Shown: positions 1-6,232, counted from the first letter of the stretch. The stretch: 10,002 bases of DNA from an uncultured Oscillospiraceae bacterium (GCA_904502045.1 CAJGEB010000027.1:1-10002); one strand, 5' to 3'. The notes: generated by a model not told the origin, from the sequence alone. Numbers and translations: made by a program.

Positions 1-746
1 CGGTTTACGGCGAGATAGCAGGGGGGTATATTCCGTCGGAAGAGGACGATGTTACGGTGCTGACGGTATTTTTTGACAAAAAAAGCGAAGGACCGACAGC
101 GGTGGGAATCATACGCTTTAATGCAGCGGAGGGAAGGGTTCCGATAGCGGTATTTTCTCCGAAACTGCGGCTGAATGTCGGCGGAGAGGTAGCTGCGGTG
201 TATGACATATATAAGAGCGGCGGAATCAAAAAGCTTAAATCGGCAATTGAAGAAAGCCTCGGAGTAAAAACGGATAAATATATAACCTTCGATAAAGAGG
301 AGTTTGCTGAAATAGCGGGCCTGCTCGGAAAGAGTCAGGTAAATTTTAAAAGGGCAAAAAAGGTGGGGAAAGTATCTTTAAATACGGGCAGTAACACTCT
401 TTCGGGAGATGAAATGCTTTATCTGATGTCTTACAGCGGGTATGAAGAGGGGGAGCCGGAAAGAATGGAGATGGTGGCGGACATATTGTGCGGATGTGTA
501 AACAGCTATCTCGGCAGGATAATTTCGAGTGGTAGATCGGGGTATGCAGAGGAGATACTTGCGCTAACGGACAACGATTTTTCTTATTTTGATTATGAAA
601 AATACTGCGACGGAATGAACTTTCTTGCACAGATAAAAAAAGAACCGGCCGTAAGAATACGACCGGCAACGGTAAAATTAAAGGATTCCGATGAGTATGC
701 TCTTATCCAAGAGAGCGTGGAATATATACGGGGATTTTTCGATTAG
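1..746 (+). CDS. LytR-CpsA-Psr (LCP)-like protein, 5'-truncated by the window edge
   Basis: The frame is open from position 3, so the true start lies left of the window; the GTG at 57 is only an internal codon. The visible 247 residues follow the LCP layout. There is a strand-rich opening (VTVLTVFFD), then GIIRFNAAEGRVPIAVFSP, then VYDIYKSGGIKKLKSAIEES, LGVKTDKYITFDKEEFAEIA and a late helix LSGDEMLYLMSYSGYEEGEP followed by ERMEMVADIL. These match the family's klnaAyayGG, lGi.idyyv.vd...f..lvd and LdG..ALayvR...gD..R..RQ..vl segments. LCP enzymes transfer undecaprenyl-linked glycopolymers to peptidoglycan outside the membrane. The family's S-x-P-R-D site reads S-P-K-L here (Lys codon 162-164), and the late helix keeps only one arginine (PERMEM), so normal catalysis is doubtful. 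It converges with the NERD-like gene, overlapping it by 4 bases. The LCP call is a remote-similarity judgement. Confidence 0.6.
   Translation, partial: VYGEIAGGYIPSEEDDVTVLTVFFDKKSEGPTAVGIIRFNAAEGRVPIAVFSPKLRLNVGGEVAAVYDIYKSGGIKKLKSAIEESLGVKTDKYITFDKEEFAEIAGLLGKSQVNFKRAKKVGKVSLNTGSNTLSGDEMLYLMSYSGYEEGEPERMEMVADILCGCVNSYLGRIISSGRSGYAEEILALTDNDFSYFDYEKYCDGMNFLAQIKKEPAVRIRPATVKLKDSDEYALIQESVEYIRGFFD
631..666 (-). terminator. Rho-independent terminator of the rpe-Rnf-like operon, inside the convergent gene
   Basis: Read on the minus strand, CCGGTCGTA (666-658), loop TTCT and TACGGCCGG (653-645) form a 9-bp stem with one G-U pair. TTCTTTTTTTATCT (644-631) follows directly. On the plus strand the same stem contains a C-A mismatch and has no T-run after it, so the signal is oriented for minus-strand transcripts. 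It lies 77 bases past the NERD-like stop codon, within the coding sequence of the convergent LCP-like gene. Confidence 0.8.
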
Positions 747-1348
747 GACTCAGCCTTAGCAGTCAATACTTCGCAAATTTTGTCAACGGGAACGTTGTTT
801 TCGTAGCTGTATTTTGACTTGCGGAGCATTTTTCTGAAAACGGAAATGTCAATAAGGCTCGGAACTGAGGTTATGCAGACGTTGAATTTTTTCGCACTGC
901 GGGTAACGATGGTGTAGTACTCAATGGGTACTTTATAAATATTGTTTTTGGAAAACAGCTCACGCAGAGTAACTATGTTGCGCTGGCTCTGAGTGTGGTA
1001 GTTGGGCAGGGTAGTGCGTTTGCCGTCGGGCGCTACCTTTACCCAATTTTCAGAAGAAGAATCTCCGTAATAATCACCGTTTTCGCTGAAGGAATCAGCT
1101 AAAACTATTCCGAAAGGACCAACGAGTACACTTTCAAAATTCATAACCTTTCCGCCGTGCTCAACCGAAACGTTGCTCAGTACACGGTATCCTTTGCTTT
1201 TAGCGCCCTTATTCATAATTTCCTGTACCGCTTTTGCACCGTAGACGCCTTTTTTTACTAAAGAGGCTTTGCGGAGTGTTGAGATGAGAATAAGTGCTGT
1301 GATTAAAACGACGGCTCCGACAGAGCAGTAGATTATAGTTTCGATCAT
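743..1348 (-). CDS. Membrane-anchored NERD-domain-like protein with altered catalytic residues
   Basis: This 201-residue protein has an N-terminal membrane segment (about residues 4-24, IIYCSVGAVVLITALILIST) and then a cytoplasmic domain resembling the nuclease-related domain (NERD). The recognisable core is GYRVLSNVSVEHGGKVMNFE, then SVLVGPFGIVLADSFSENGD, the tryptophan in SENWVKV (residue 102), and an LPNYHTQSQRNIVTLRELF stretch matching the NERD np..Q......L motif. Canonical NERD sites change here: GxxGE reads GVYGA (34-38), ID reads FE (71-72), and ExK reads DSF (85-87). Loss of the lysine makes nuclease activity doubtful. The ATG is preceded by AAAGGG with 8 bases between. It starts 27 bases after the DUF4015-like stop and is the last gene before the terminator at 631-666, so it is probably the final operon gene. 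Its stop codon overlaps the convergent gene by 4 bases. The fold call is moderate and the role unknown. Confidence 0.6.
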   Translation of the reverse strand: MIETIIYCSVGAVVLITALILISTLRKASLVKKGVYGAKAVQEIMNKGAKSKGYRVLSNVSVEHGGKVMNFESVLVGPFGIVLADSFSENGDYYGDSSSENWVKVAPDGKRTTLPNYHTQSQRNIVTLRELFSKNNIYKVPIEYYTIVTRSAKKFNVCITSVPSLIDISVFRKMLRKSKYSYENNVPVDKICEVLTAKAES

Positions 1349-1375
1349 ATCAATGTCCCTTTCGAGTTGAATTTA

Positions 1376-2662
1376 TTAATCGGCAAAGTTGTATTCACCG
1401 GTTGGATTGTAAAGTATATAGCTTGATATTTCAGCATCCGAGAGAGCCTTTAGCTGAGAGGATATCTCCTCTGCCGTGCAGGTGAAAGAGGAGTCGGAAA
1501 ATCCTTGAATAAAGGGGAGAAATTCGGCGTCGGATTTTAGCTTCGGGAGCAATAATGCAAGCTGAGCGGACACGCTTTGGTATGGATTTTGCAGTGAATC
1601 GGTTATTCCCAAGGAAGAGTCCAGCTTGTTTGATGCAATATCCGAAGGGTAGAGGGAAGTCGAAAATCCGTCGACAGCTATATTGAGGGGATCTCCGTGA
1701 TAAATGTAGTTGTCCCCGCCGAGTACTGCGGGACCTTCCGCGAAGAAGTAAGCCGCGGTATTTTTTTCTTTAAGCGCCGAGGTAATCTGTTGCATACGCA
1801 TTGAGAGCATTTCCTGCTTACCGACCGTTTCTGCAAGCTCACCGAAATTTGCAGACTCTATACCGATTTTAGTGGGGAAGCTGAATCCTGCAAATATTAT
1901 GGAGTCTACTCCTGCATCTGCAGCTTCGAGAGAAAGATCTGTAATGTAAGCGGCGGCGTCCTCGGAGTAGGGATTGAGCCATGAGCGTCCGCCTTTGTCG
2001 GGGTAATCGTCAAGCCACAGGAAGCTTTCGTTCATATAGTATATTCCCATCGGACGATACGCTTTGCCGCCCATGTGGTCGTGGAAGGAATGCATCCTGC
2101 CGATTACCTCAAGGCCCTCTGATTTGAGGTAGCTGATGACGGAAACGAGGTCATAAGCGTTATCTGAAATTGATTTTTTGGCACGGGGTACGGCGGAGCT
2201 ATACATAACGTAGCCTTCATCGTCCTTGAGCTCGATGAGTACTGCGTTAAATCCCGCTGCCTTAGCCGCAGAAACGGTATCGGCGAGAGAAACGGTATCA
2301 TTGAGGAGCTCTGCGGGAAGGAATATTGCACGGGTTCCCTCAGGAGCATCTTCGGGCTCAGAGGCTTCGGGAAGTGAGCTTTCAGCAGAAGACGATTCGG
2401 GAACACTTGACGATGATTCATCTTGAGAAGCTGAGCCGGAGCTCTCAGAGGAGTGCTCAGAACTTGAGATACCGCTGTCTGATTCCGAGGATTCAGCTGA
2501 GCTCGGGGACTCCCCGACAATGAAATCTCTTACGGTGGGGTACAAAGTCCAGCCGAGGAAAAATACAAGTGAGATGACGAGGAGATATATTACGAATTTG
2601 AGCGGTTTGAACCGCTGAGCGTATTTACTGCGTGATCTTTTGATGCGTAATTTTTTTGACAT
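1376..2662 (-). CDS. Membrane-anchored DUF4015-type glycoside-hydrolase-like protein with Ser-rich linker
   Basis: This 428-residue protein begins with a basic cytoplasmic tail (KKLRIKRSRSK), one membrane helix (about 22-42) and a Ser/Glu/Asp-rich extracellular linker (about 51-108). A TIM-barrel-like domain follows (about 109-428) that matches the putative glycoside hydrolase family DUF4015 (PF13200). The matches are AAGFNAVLIELKDDEGYVMY (135-154), EVIGRMHSFHDHM (185-197), SWLNPYSEDAAAYI (227-240), VDGFSTSLYPSD (330-341), NPYQSV (359-364) and the terminal SYILYNPTGEY. The usual GFDEIQFDYVRFP strand reads GVDSIIFAGFSFP (251-263), so acidic and arginine residues typical of that strand are gone and hydrolase activity is uncertain. 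The linker suggests it displays a domain in the cell wall. ATG start; an upstream GGAG is far away (about 14 bases), so translation may be weak or coupled. It lies 75 bases after the RnfA-like gene in the same orientation. Confidence 0.8.
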   Translation of the reverse strand: MSKKLRIKRSRSKYAQRFKPLKFVIYLLVISLVFFLGWTLYPTVRDFIVGESPSSAESSESDSGISSSEHSSESSGSASQDESSSSVPESSSAESSLPEASEPEDAPEGTRAIFLPAELLNDTVSLADTVSAAKAAGFNAVLIELKDDEGYVMYSSAVPRAKKSISDNAYDLVSVISYLKSEGLEVIGRMHSFHDHMGGKAYRPMGIYYMNESFLWLDDYPDKGGRSWLNPYSEDAAAYITDLSLEAADAGVDSIIFAGFSFPTKIGIESANFGELAETVGKQEMLSMRMQQITSALKEKNTAAYFFAEGPAVLGGDNYIYHGDPLNIAVDGFSTSLYPSDIASNKLDSSLGITDSLQNPYQSVSAQLALLLPKLKSDAEFLPFIQGFSDSSFTCTAEEISSQLKALSDAEISSYILYNPTGEYNFAD

Positions 2663-2697
2663 TTAAGGCTCGATTCTCCGACGGATTTTATTTGTGC

Positions 2698-2728
2698 TTC
2701 AAAGAGTAGCCGTCGGGGACCCTTTGAA
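2698..2728 (-). repeat. Intergenic inverted repeat between the RnfA-like and DUF4015-like genes
   Basis: On the minus strand TTCAAAGGGT (2728-2719) and ACTCTTTGAA (2707-2698) can form a 10-bp stem with one G-U pair and an 11-base loop. The downstream bases (GCACAAATAAAATCC) are not U-rich, so this is unlikely to be a full terminator. It could be an mRNA processing or stability element that separates expression of the Rnf-like genes from the two surface-protein genes. It fills much of the 75-base gap, the widest inside the operon. Confidence 0.4.
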
Positions 2729-2737
2729 AAGAAAAAA

Positions 2738-3331
2738 TTATGCGGGAAGCTGGTGACCGGTAAGGCCGTAAAAAGCGAGGGAAATAAGTCCGATGTAAAT
2801 AAGCGCGGCAGGTAATCCCTTAAAAGCCGCGGGAACCTTACTGAGCTCTATACGGCGCCGACCTTCCGATACTATAAACATTGCGAGTAAAAATCCGACA
2901 CAAGAGCCCGCCGCATAGCCTATTCTTGCTCCGAAGGAATAATATTTTGAGATGGTAAGCAGAACGGTTCCGAACACTGCACAGTTAAAGCAGGCGGAAG
3001 TAATAAGCTTTTCTTTTTTTTCAAAAAAATCCTTGAAAAATAGGGAGCAAACGATACAAAGTGCGGCATATAAGAGCGTGGCGGTAACAAGGTAAGCGAT
3101 AGGCCGCATAATGTAAAGCGGAGCAAGGGTCGTTTTTGGAACGATATCCTCTATCAAAAAGGAAAAAGAGGTAAGCACAAGCAAAAACAGCATCATAAAG
3201 CCGCCGAATATTGCGGTATCCTTGCCTGAACGCTTTGATACCAAAAGCAGACGGCTGGAACCGAGTCCCCGCGTAAAAAGAATGTTCTGTACGGTTACTG
3301 CGGCAATAACGGCTATCAAAAATTCTCTCAT
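2738..3331 (-). CDS. RnfA/NqrE-like integral membrane subunit, one cluster cysteine lost
   Basis: This 197-residue, six-helix hydrophobic protein is close to the normal RnfA length (about 190-195). It keeps the family pattern around VQNILFTRGLGSSRLLLVSK (14-33; canonical NNFVLSRFLGICPFLGVSK) and FNCAVFGTVLL (115-125; canonical TNCAVLGVALL). In canonical Rnf, RnfA and RnfE are inverted-topology partners that share an intramembrane 2Fe-2S cluster held by two cysteines from each. Here the second RnfA cysteine is present (C117) but the first is serine (S26). The ATG at 3331 overlaps the RnfE-like stop in an ATGA junction, with AGGAGG upstream, implying translational coupling. In clostridial operons rnfB follows rnfA; here the next gene is a DUF4015-like protein. 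The Rnf/Nqr family call is strong; electron transfer through this subunit is doubtful. Confidence 0.88.
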   Translation of the reverse strand: MREFLIAVIAAVTVQNILFTRGLGSSRLLLVSKRSGKDTAIFGGFMMLFLLVLTSFSFLIEDIVPKTTLAPLYIMRPIAYLVTATLLYAALCIVCSLFFKDFFEKKEKLITSACFNCAVFGTVLLTISKYYSFGARIGYAAGSCVGFLLAMFIVSEGRRRIELSKVPAAFKGLPAALIYIGLISLAFYGLTGHQLPA

Positions 3332-4092
3332 AGGTGAGCCCCTCCTTCTCGCGTTTCGGCGGATTTACGGCGATATACTTTTTTGAAATACAAAACCGTA
3401 TTTTTAACCCATTGGATAAATGCTGCGAAAAATCCGACGAGGATGAATCCGAAGAAGGGAGCCGCCGCACCCGAGATTTTGAAGGAGATTCCGAGAGGAA
3501 CGCCGCCAACGGAGCCGTAAGCAAGTATTTCGCGGGAAAGTCCGACCAATATAGCGGCGGCGGAAAATCCTGCTGCGGCGCATATTGCATCACATACAGG
3601 CCAAACGAAAAAGCGTTTTTGGCGTCGGTATCTTAAAGAGAAGACGGTAGAAAAAGATGAAAGCATTATTAGTGGGAAATATATTCCGAGGGTATCGAAG
3701 ATGTCGGGGGAAAGGGTGGAGATGACATCGTGTGCAACGAAGGACATTCCGACGGAAACGGAAATTCCGATGATGGTGCAGACCCACGACGGAACATAAT
3801 GCGTCACGATACCCGTAGCTATTATTGCGGGAATACACATTATAATTACGGCAATAGCAAGAGCGGCGCCGCTTTTGAAGGTGGAGGCTACCGCGATTAC
3901 GGGAGCGAGTATGATACCGCAGGCGAGAGTCGGATTTTTAAAGAAAATGTGACCGACGCTTACCTCAAGGCGCCTTTTTATACGCAAGATAAGATTGCGT
4001 TTTGCGGTACTTCTTTTGTTTTTAAATGAAGCTGTTTCTGAATTTGCCTCAGAGAGTTCTGCACTACTGAGAAATTTCGTTTTCTTTAACAA
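3328..4092 (-). CDS. RnfE/NqrD-like integral membrane subunit, both cluster cysteines lost
   Basis: This 254-residue protein has a basic, hydrophilic N-terminal extension of about 50 residues that typical RnfE lacks, then a six-helix RnfE core. Family marks include the NP entry motif (N53-P54), FDTLGIYFPLI (132-142), and GLSREILAYGS (184-194), close to canonical GxxREILGxGS. Canonical LGLCP reads IILAP (60-64, A63 in place of Cys) and the canonical VNC site reads LSS (144-146, S146 in place of Cys), so neither usual 2Fe-2S ligand is present. C58 lies near the first site but is five positions early. The TTG start at 4092 is chosen because AAGGAGG (4100-4106) lies 7 bases upstream and because the start overlaps the RnfD-like gene by 29 bases. 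In clostridia rnfG normally lies between D and E; there is no room for it here. Confidence 0.85.
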   Translation of the reverse strand: MLKKTKFLSSAELSEANSETASFKNKRSTAKRNLILRIKRRLEVSVGHIFFKNPTLACGIILAPVIAVASTFKSGAALAIAVIIMCIPAIIATGIVTHYVPSWVCTIIGISVSVGMSFVAHDVISTLSPDIFDTLGIYFPLIMLSSFSTVFSLRYRRQKRFFVWPVCDAICAAAGFSAAAILVGLSREILAYGSVGGVPLGISFKISGAAAPFFGFILVGFFAAFIQWVKNTVLYFKKVYRRKSAETREGGAHL

Positions 4093-5062
4093 TGCGGACC
4101 CTCCTTACATAATATATTAATTTTTCATAGAGAATATCAAGAGTGGGAGAAAAGATATTTGCGAGTAAAACGGCAAACATAACTCCCTGCTCAAATCCGC
4201 CGTAGTATCTGAAGAGAACGGTAACGATACCTATAAAAAATCCATAGACAAATTTGGGAACGTTTCTTTTCGGAGCGGTAGCGGGATCGTTCACAAGGAA
4301 AATTCCGCCCAAAACGATTGAGCCTGATGAAAATTCGAGAAGCAGTGTGGGAATATCGCCGGAAGATATCCTCGGAAAGAGAGTAAACATAAGTGCTGCG
4401 GCGGCGAAGAAGGAGAGCGTTGAGCCGAGGCTTACAACTCTTCTGAAAAGGAGGAAAAGGAAGCAGGCGATAAGCACCAAGATGTAGGGGGCTCCCATCG
4501 GACCTGCAAAGTTACCGAGCAGAAGATCGGTAGTATCAAGATTGGGCAAAGCTCCGTCTTTTATGAGGTAGGCAGGGCTTTGGACCGTCGCAGTAATATT
4601 TTCAAAAAGCGGTAATTTTTCAAGCGGCTGAGTGTAGCTGAAAATTTTACTCGGCCAGCAAAATGCCGCAAAAGCAATAGCCGCAGCGGTAGGATTAAAG
4701 AAGTTGCAGCCGCTTCCGCCGAAGGGGTATTTTACCACGACGACGGCAAAAAGGCATGCGCATACAGCGATACTGTAATCTATTGATGCCGGAAGAAGTA
4801 ACGGAATGAGCATACCGGTAACAATAGGCGAAAAATCGTAAAAATTTATCTTTTTAGCGGAAATGAGAGAGCATATCCAGCTTGAAATAAGGCAGGTAAC
4901 AATTCCCGTTACGCCGAGGAAAACGGGTCTGAAGCCATAGTAAAGGTACGCCATAATATAAAGAGGAATAAGCGCAACGATAACGTCCAGCATTATAAGC
5001 GGAGCCGTACGGGAACTGCGTATATGCGGAGGCGATTTTTTTTGGATTCTCGAAATATTCAC
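4064..5062 (-). CDS. RnfD/NqrB-like integral membrane subunit without the flavinylation motif
   Basis: This 332-residue, roughly ten-helix membrane protein is close to normal RnfD length. Clear family signatures are PIVTGMLIPLLLP (79-91), KYPFGGSGCNFFNPTAAAIA (111-130; canonical GGLGxNxFNPAxxxxA), LGGIFLVNDPATAPKR (251-266; canonical F.atDPvTsP) and RYYGGFEQGVMFAVLLANIF (285-304; canonical GGYPEGVxFAILLMN). RnfD and NqrB usually carry FMN bound through a phosphoester to threonine in an SGAT motif before the lllG loop. At the equivalent place this protein reads VQSPAYLI (160-167), with tyrosine where threonine is expected. The loop LLLGNFAGPMG (180-190) remains. The GTG start is supported by AAGGGGG 8 bases upstream, and only 3 bases separate it from the RnfC-like stop. 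RnfD is thought to be central to ion transport, so this subunit could keep a transport role while lacking its flavin. Confidence 0.88.
   Translation of the reverse strand: MNISRIQKKSPPHIRSSRTAPLIMLDVIVALIPLYIMAYLYYGFRPVFLGVTGIVTCLISSWICSLISAKKINFYDFSPIVTGMLIPLLLPASIDYSIAVCACLFAVVVVKYPFGGSGCNFFNPTAAAIAFAAFCWPSKIFSYTQPLEKLPLFENITATVQSPAYLIKDGALPNLDTTDLLLGNFAGPMGAPYILVLIACFLFLLFRRVVSLGSTLSFFAAAALMFTLFPRISSGDIPTLLLEFSSGSIVLGGIFLVNDPATAPKRNVPKFVYGFFIGIVTVLFRYYGGFEQGVMFAVLLANIFSPTLDILYEKLIYYVRRVRIVKENEISQ
4100..4106 (-). promoter_or_regulatory. Ribosome binding site fixing the TTG start of the RnfE-like gene
   Basis: Minus-strand AAGGAGG lies 7 bases upstream of TTG 4090-4092, within the 3' end of the RnfD-like coding sequence. 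It supports the long N-terminal extension of the RnfE-like protein over a start nearer the first helix. Confidence 0.75.
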
Positions 5063-5065
5063 GCT

Positions 5066-6193
5066 CTATTCCCCCTTGCTTTTTTTAAATTTTGAGAAGA
5101 TTTGTTTTATTATTTCGGGGAATTTACCGAGATTTAAAATTTTGTGCTCTTCAGGAGCATCGGGTGCTGTATTTTTCAGCACATAAGTTTTAGCGCGGGA
5201 TACGGCAACCAAAAGGTCAAGCTCGCAGGGACAGGTGTATGAGCAGGTACCGCACTCGTCGCATCGTGTGGGATCCAAAAACTTGATCTCATCAAGCATT
5301 CCCGCAGACATATATTTGTAAATCAAGGCGGGATTCAGCTTCTGAGGACATACCCCAAGACATCTTGAGCATCCGATACAATTAAAGGTATGCAGCTCGG
5401 TTTTATCCTCAAATGCAAGGACCGACCTGCTGGAAGGAAGCAGCTTGTAGTTTGCAGGATCGGTGATGCTTTTTCCCGTCATAGATCCGCCGACGGCTAC
5501 TCTGGTGGGATCAAGTCCGAGATTACAAAAATCAAGAGCGTCCGCCACGGTAGTTCCGATGGGCAGCTCCACGTTAGCGGGCTTGGATACACAGTTTCCT
5601 GCGACCGTAACAAAGCAGGTAGTCTGCATTCTGTTTTCCCGCACCGCTCTTGCAAGATGCACAAGTGCTCCGATACCTATAATAAGCTTGCGGCGGGATT
5701 TTCCCCAAATGGTGTCCAAACGGGTTTCAGCGGGGTATTTACCCTGTATTTTTTCGATTTTTATATCTCCGACGGTTGAGGGAATGCGAACTGAAAGGTC
5801 ATACAGATTTTTGTAGACCGCAATGCAGGTGTTTTTAACACCGAGTGCACGGGCGCAGAGTAAAAGTCCGTCAGCGACAAGCTCGCGTTTGTGTATTATA
5901 AGACAAAGCTGACTTGATATGTAAGGCTCATCGTCTACTGCATCGGCAATAATACCGTAAGGTCTGCCGCGCGTCGAGGCAAACATCAGCTTATCCGCAA
6001 GAGGCTTACCCTCACGCTCATCAATTATATTAGCCAGACGAGCGATCTCGGCAAGCTGTTCGATTGTGAGAGCTTCCATATCGGAGTAGGGATTTTCAAA
6101 ATACTGCGCTTGTGCAGGGTATTCAAGAATCGCTGATCCGAGAATTGGCTCTTTGCGTTGATCGAGGATTATTCCTTTAGAAAAAAGAGGCAA
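5066..6193 (-). CDS. RnfC-like iron-sulfur subunit, N-terminally shortened, no FMN/NADH loop
   Basis: This 375-residue soluble protein is shorter than typical RnfC (about 430-450 or more). Recognisable parts are a degraded DDEPYI patch (87-92; canonical ECEPYIT), the SLBB-like TVAGNCVSKPANVELPIGTT (196-215), VGGSMTGKSI (234-243; canonical GGPMMG) and two complete 4Fe-4S motifs: C272, C275, C278, C282P and C311, C314, C317, C321P. Canonical RnfC takes part in NADH oxidation through FMN in a GxGGAGFPT loop. That loop and the N-terminal sandwich domain are missing here. The visible family parts therefore suggest an electron carrier or docking protein with two clusters rather than an NADH dehydrogenase subunit. 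The TTG start is preceded by AAGGAG (6202-6207) with an 8-base spacer. It lies 39 bases after rpe and 3 bases before the RnfD-like gene, so it is probably the first Rnf-like cistron of a shared transcript. Confidence 0.85.
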   Translation of the reverse strand: MPLFSKGIILDQRKEPILGSAILEYPAQAQYFENPYSDMEALTIEQLAEIARLANIIDEREGKPLADKLMFASTRGRPYGIIADAVDDEPYISSQLCLIIHKRELVADGLLLCARALGVKNTCIAVYKNLYDLSVRIPSTVGDIKIEKIQGKYPAETRLDTIWGKSRRKLIIGIGALVHLARAVRENRMQTTCFVTVAGNCVSKPANVELPIGTTVADALDFCNLGLDPTRVAVGGSMTGKSITDPANYKLLPSSRSVLAFEDKTELHTFNCIGCSRCLGVCPQKLNPALIYKYMSAGMLDEIKFLDPTRCDECGTCSYTCPCELDLLVAVSRAKTYVLKNTAPDAPEEHKILNLGKFPEIIKQIFSKFKKSKGE

Positions 6194-6201
6194 GGTGATC
6201 G

Positions 6202-6207
6202 CTCCTT
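6202..6207 (-). promoter_or_regulatory. Ribosome binding site fixing the TTG start of the RnfC-like gene
   Basis: Minus-strand AAGGAG sits 8 bases upstream of TTG 6191-6193. No ATG lies in frame near it, so the site decides the start. It also excludes a longer protein that would restore the missing RnfC N-terminal domain, because the upstream 39-base gap leads straight into the rpe stop. Confidence 0.7.
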
Positions 6208-6232
6208 TCCGACGATATTTTTAAAAACGAGA

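Noticed and set aside
346..669. A 107-codon open frame opposite the LCP-like gene
   Set aside because: It is rich in Pro, Cys, His and Phe, typical of antisense reading, and it contains the operon terminator.
2226..2523. Short plus-strand and minus-strand frames over the serine-rich linker of the DUF4015-like gene
   Set aside because: Low-complexity repeats of a few codons keep several frames open; none has a start signal or independent similarity.
2663..2737. The gap after the RnfA-like gene as a rho-independent terminator
   Set aside because: A 10-bp stem is present, but the downstream bases on the transcribed strand are GCACAAATAAAA, with no U-tract.
3021..3593. A 190-codon open frame on the minus strand in another frame across the RnfE/RnfA junction
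   Set aside because: It overlaps two clear Rnf-family genes, has no ribosome binding site that outcompetes theirs, and shows no recognisable domain.
2738..6193. The Rnf-like block as a set of decaying pseudogenes
   Set aside because: Four full-length frames with ribosome binding sites, an ATGA junction and two perfect 4Fe-4S motifs are hard to explain by decay; loss is confined to specific cofactor sites.
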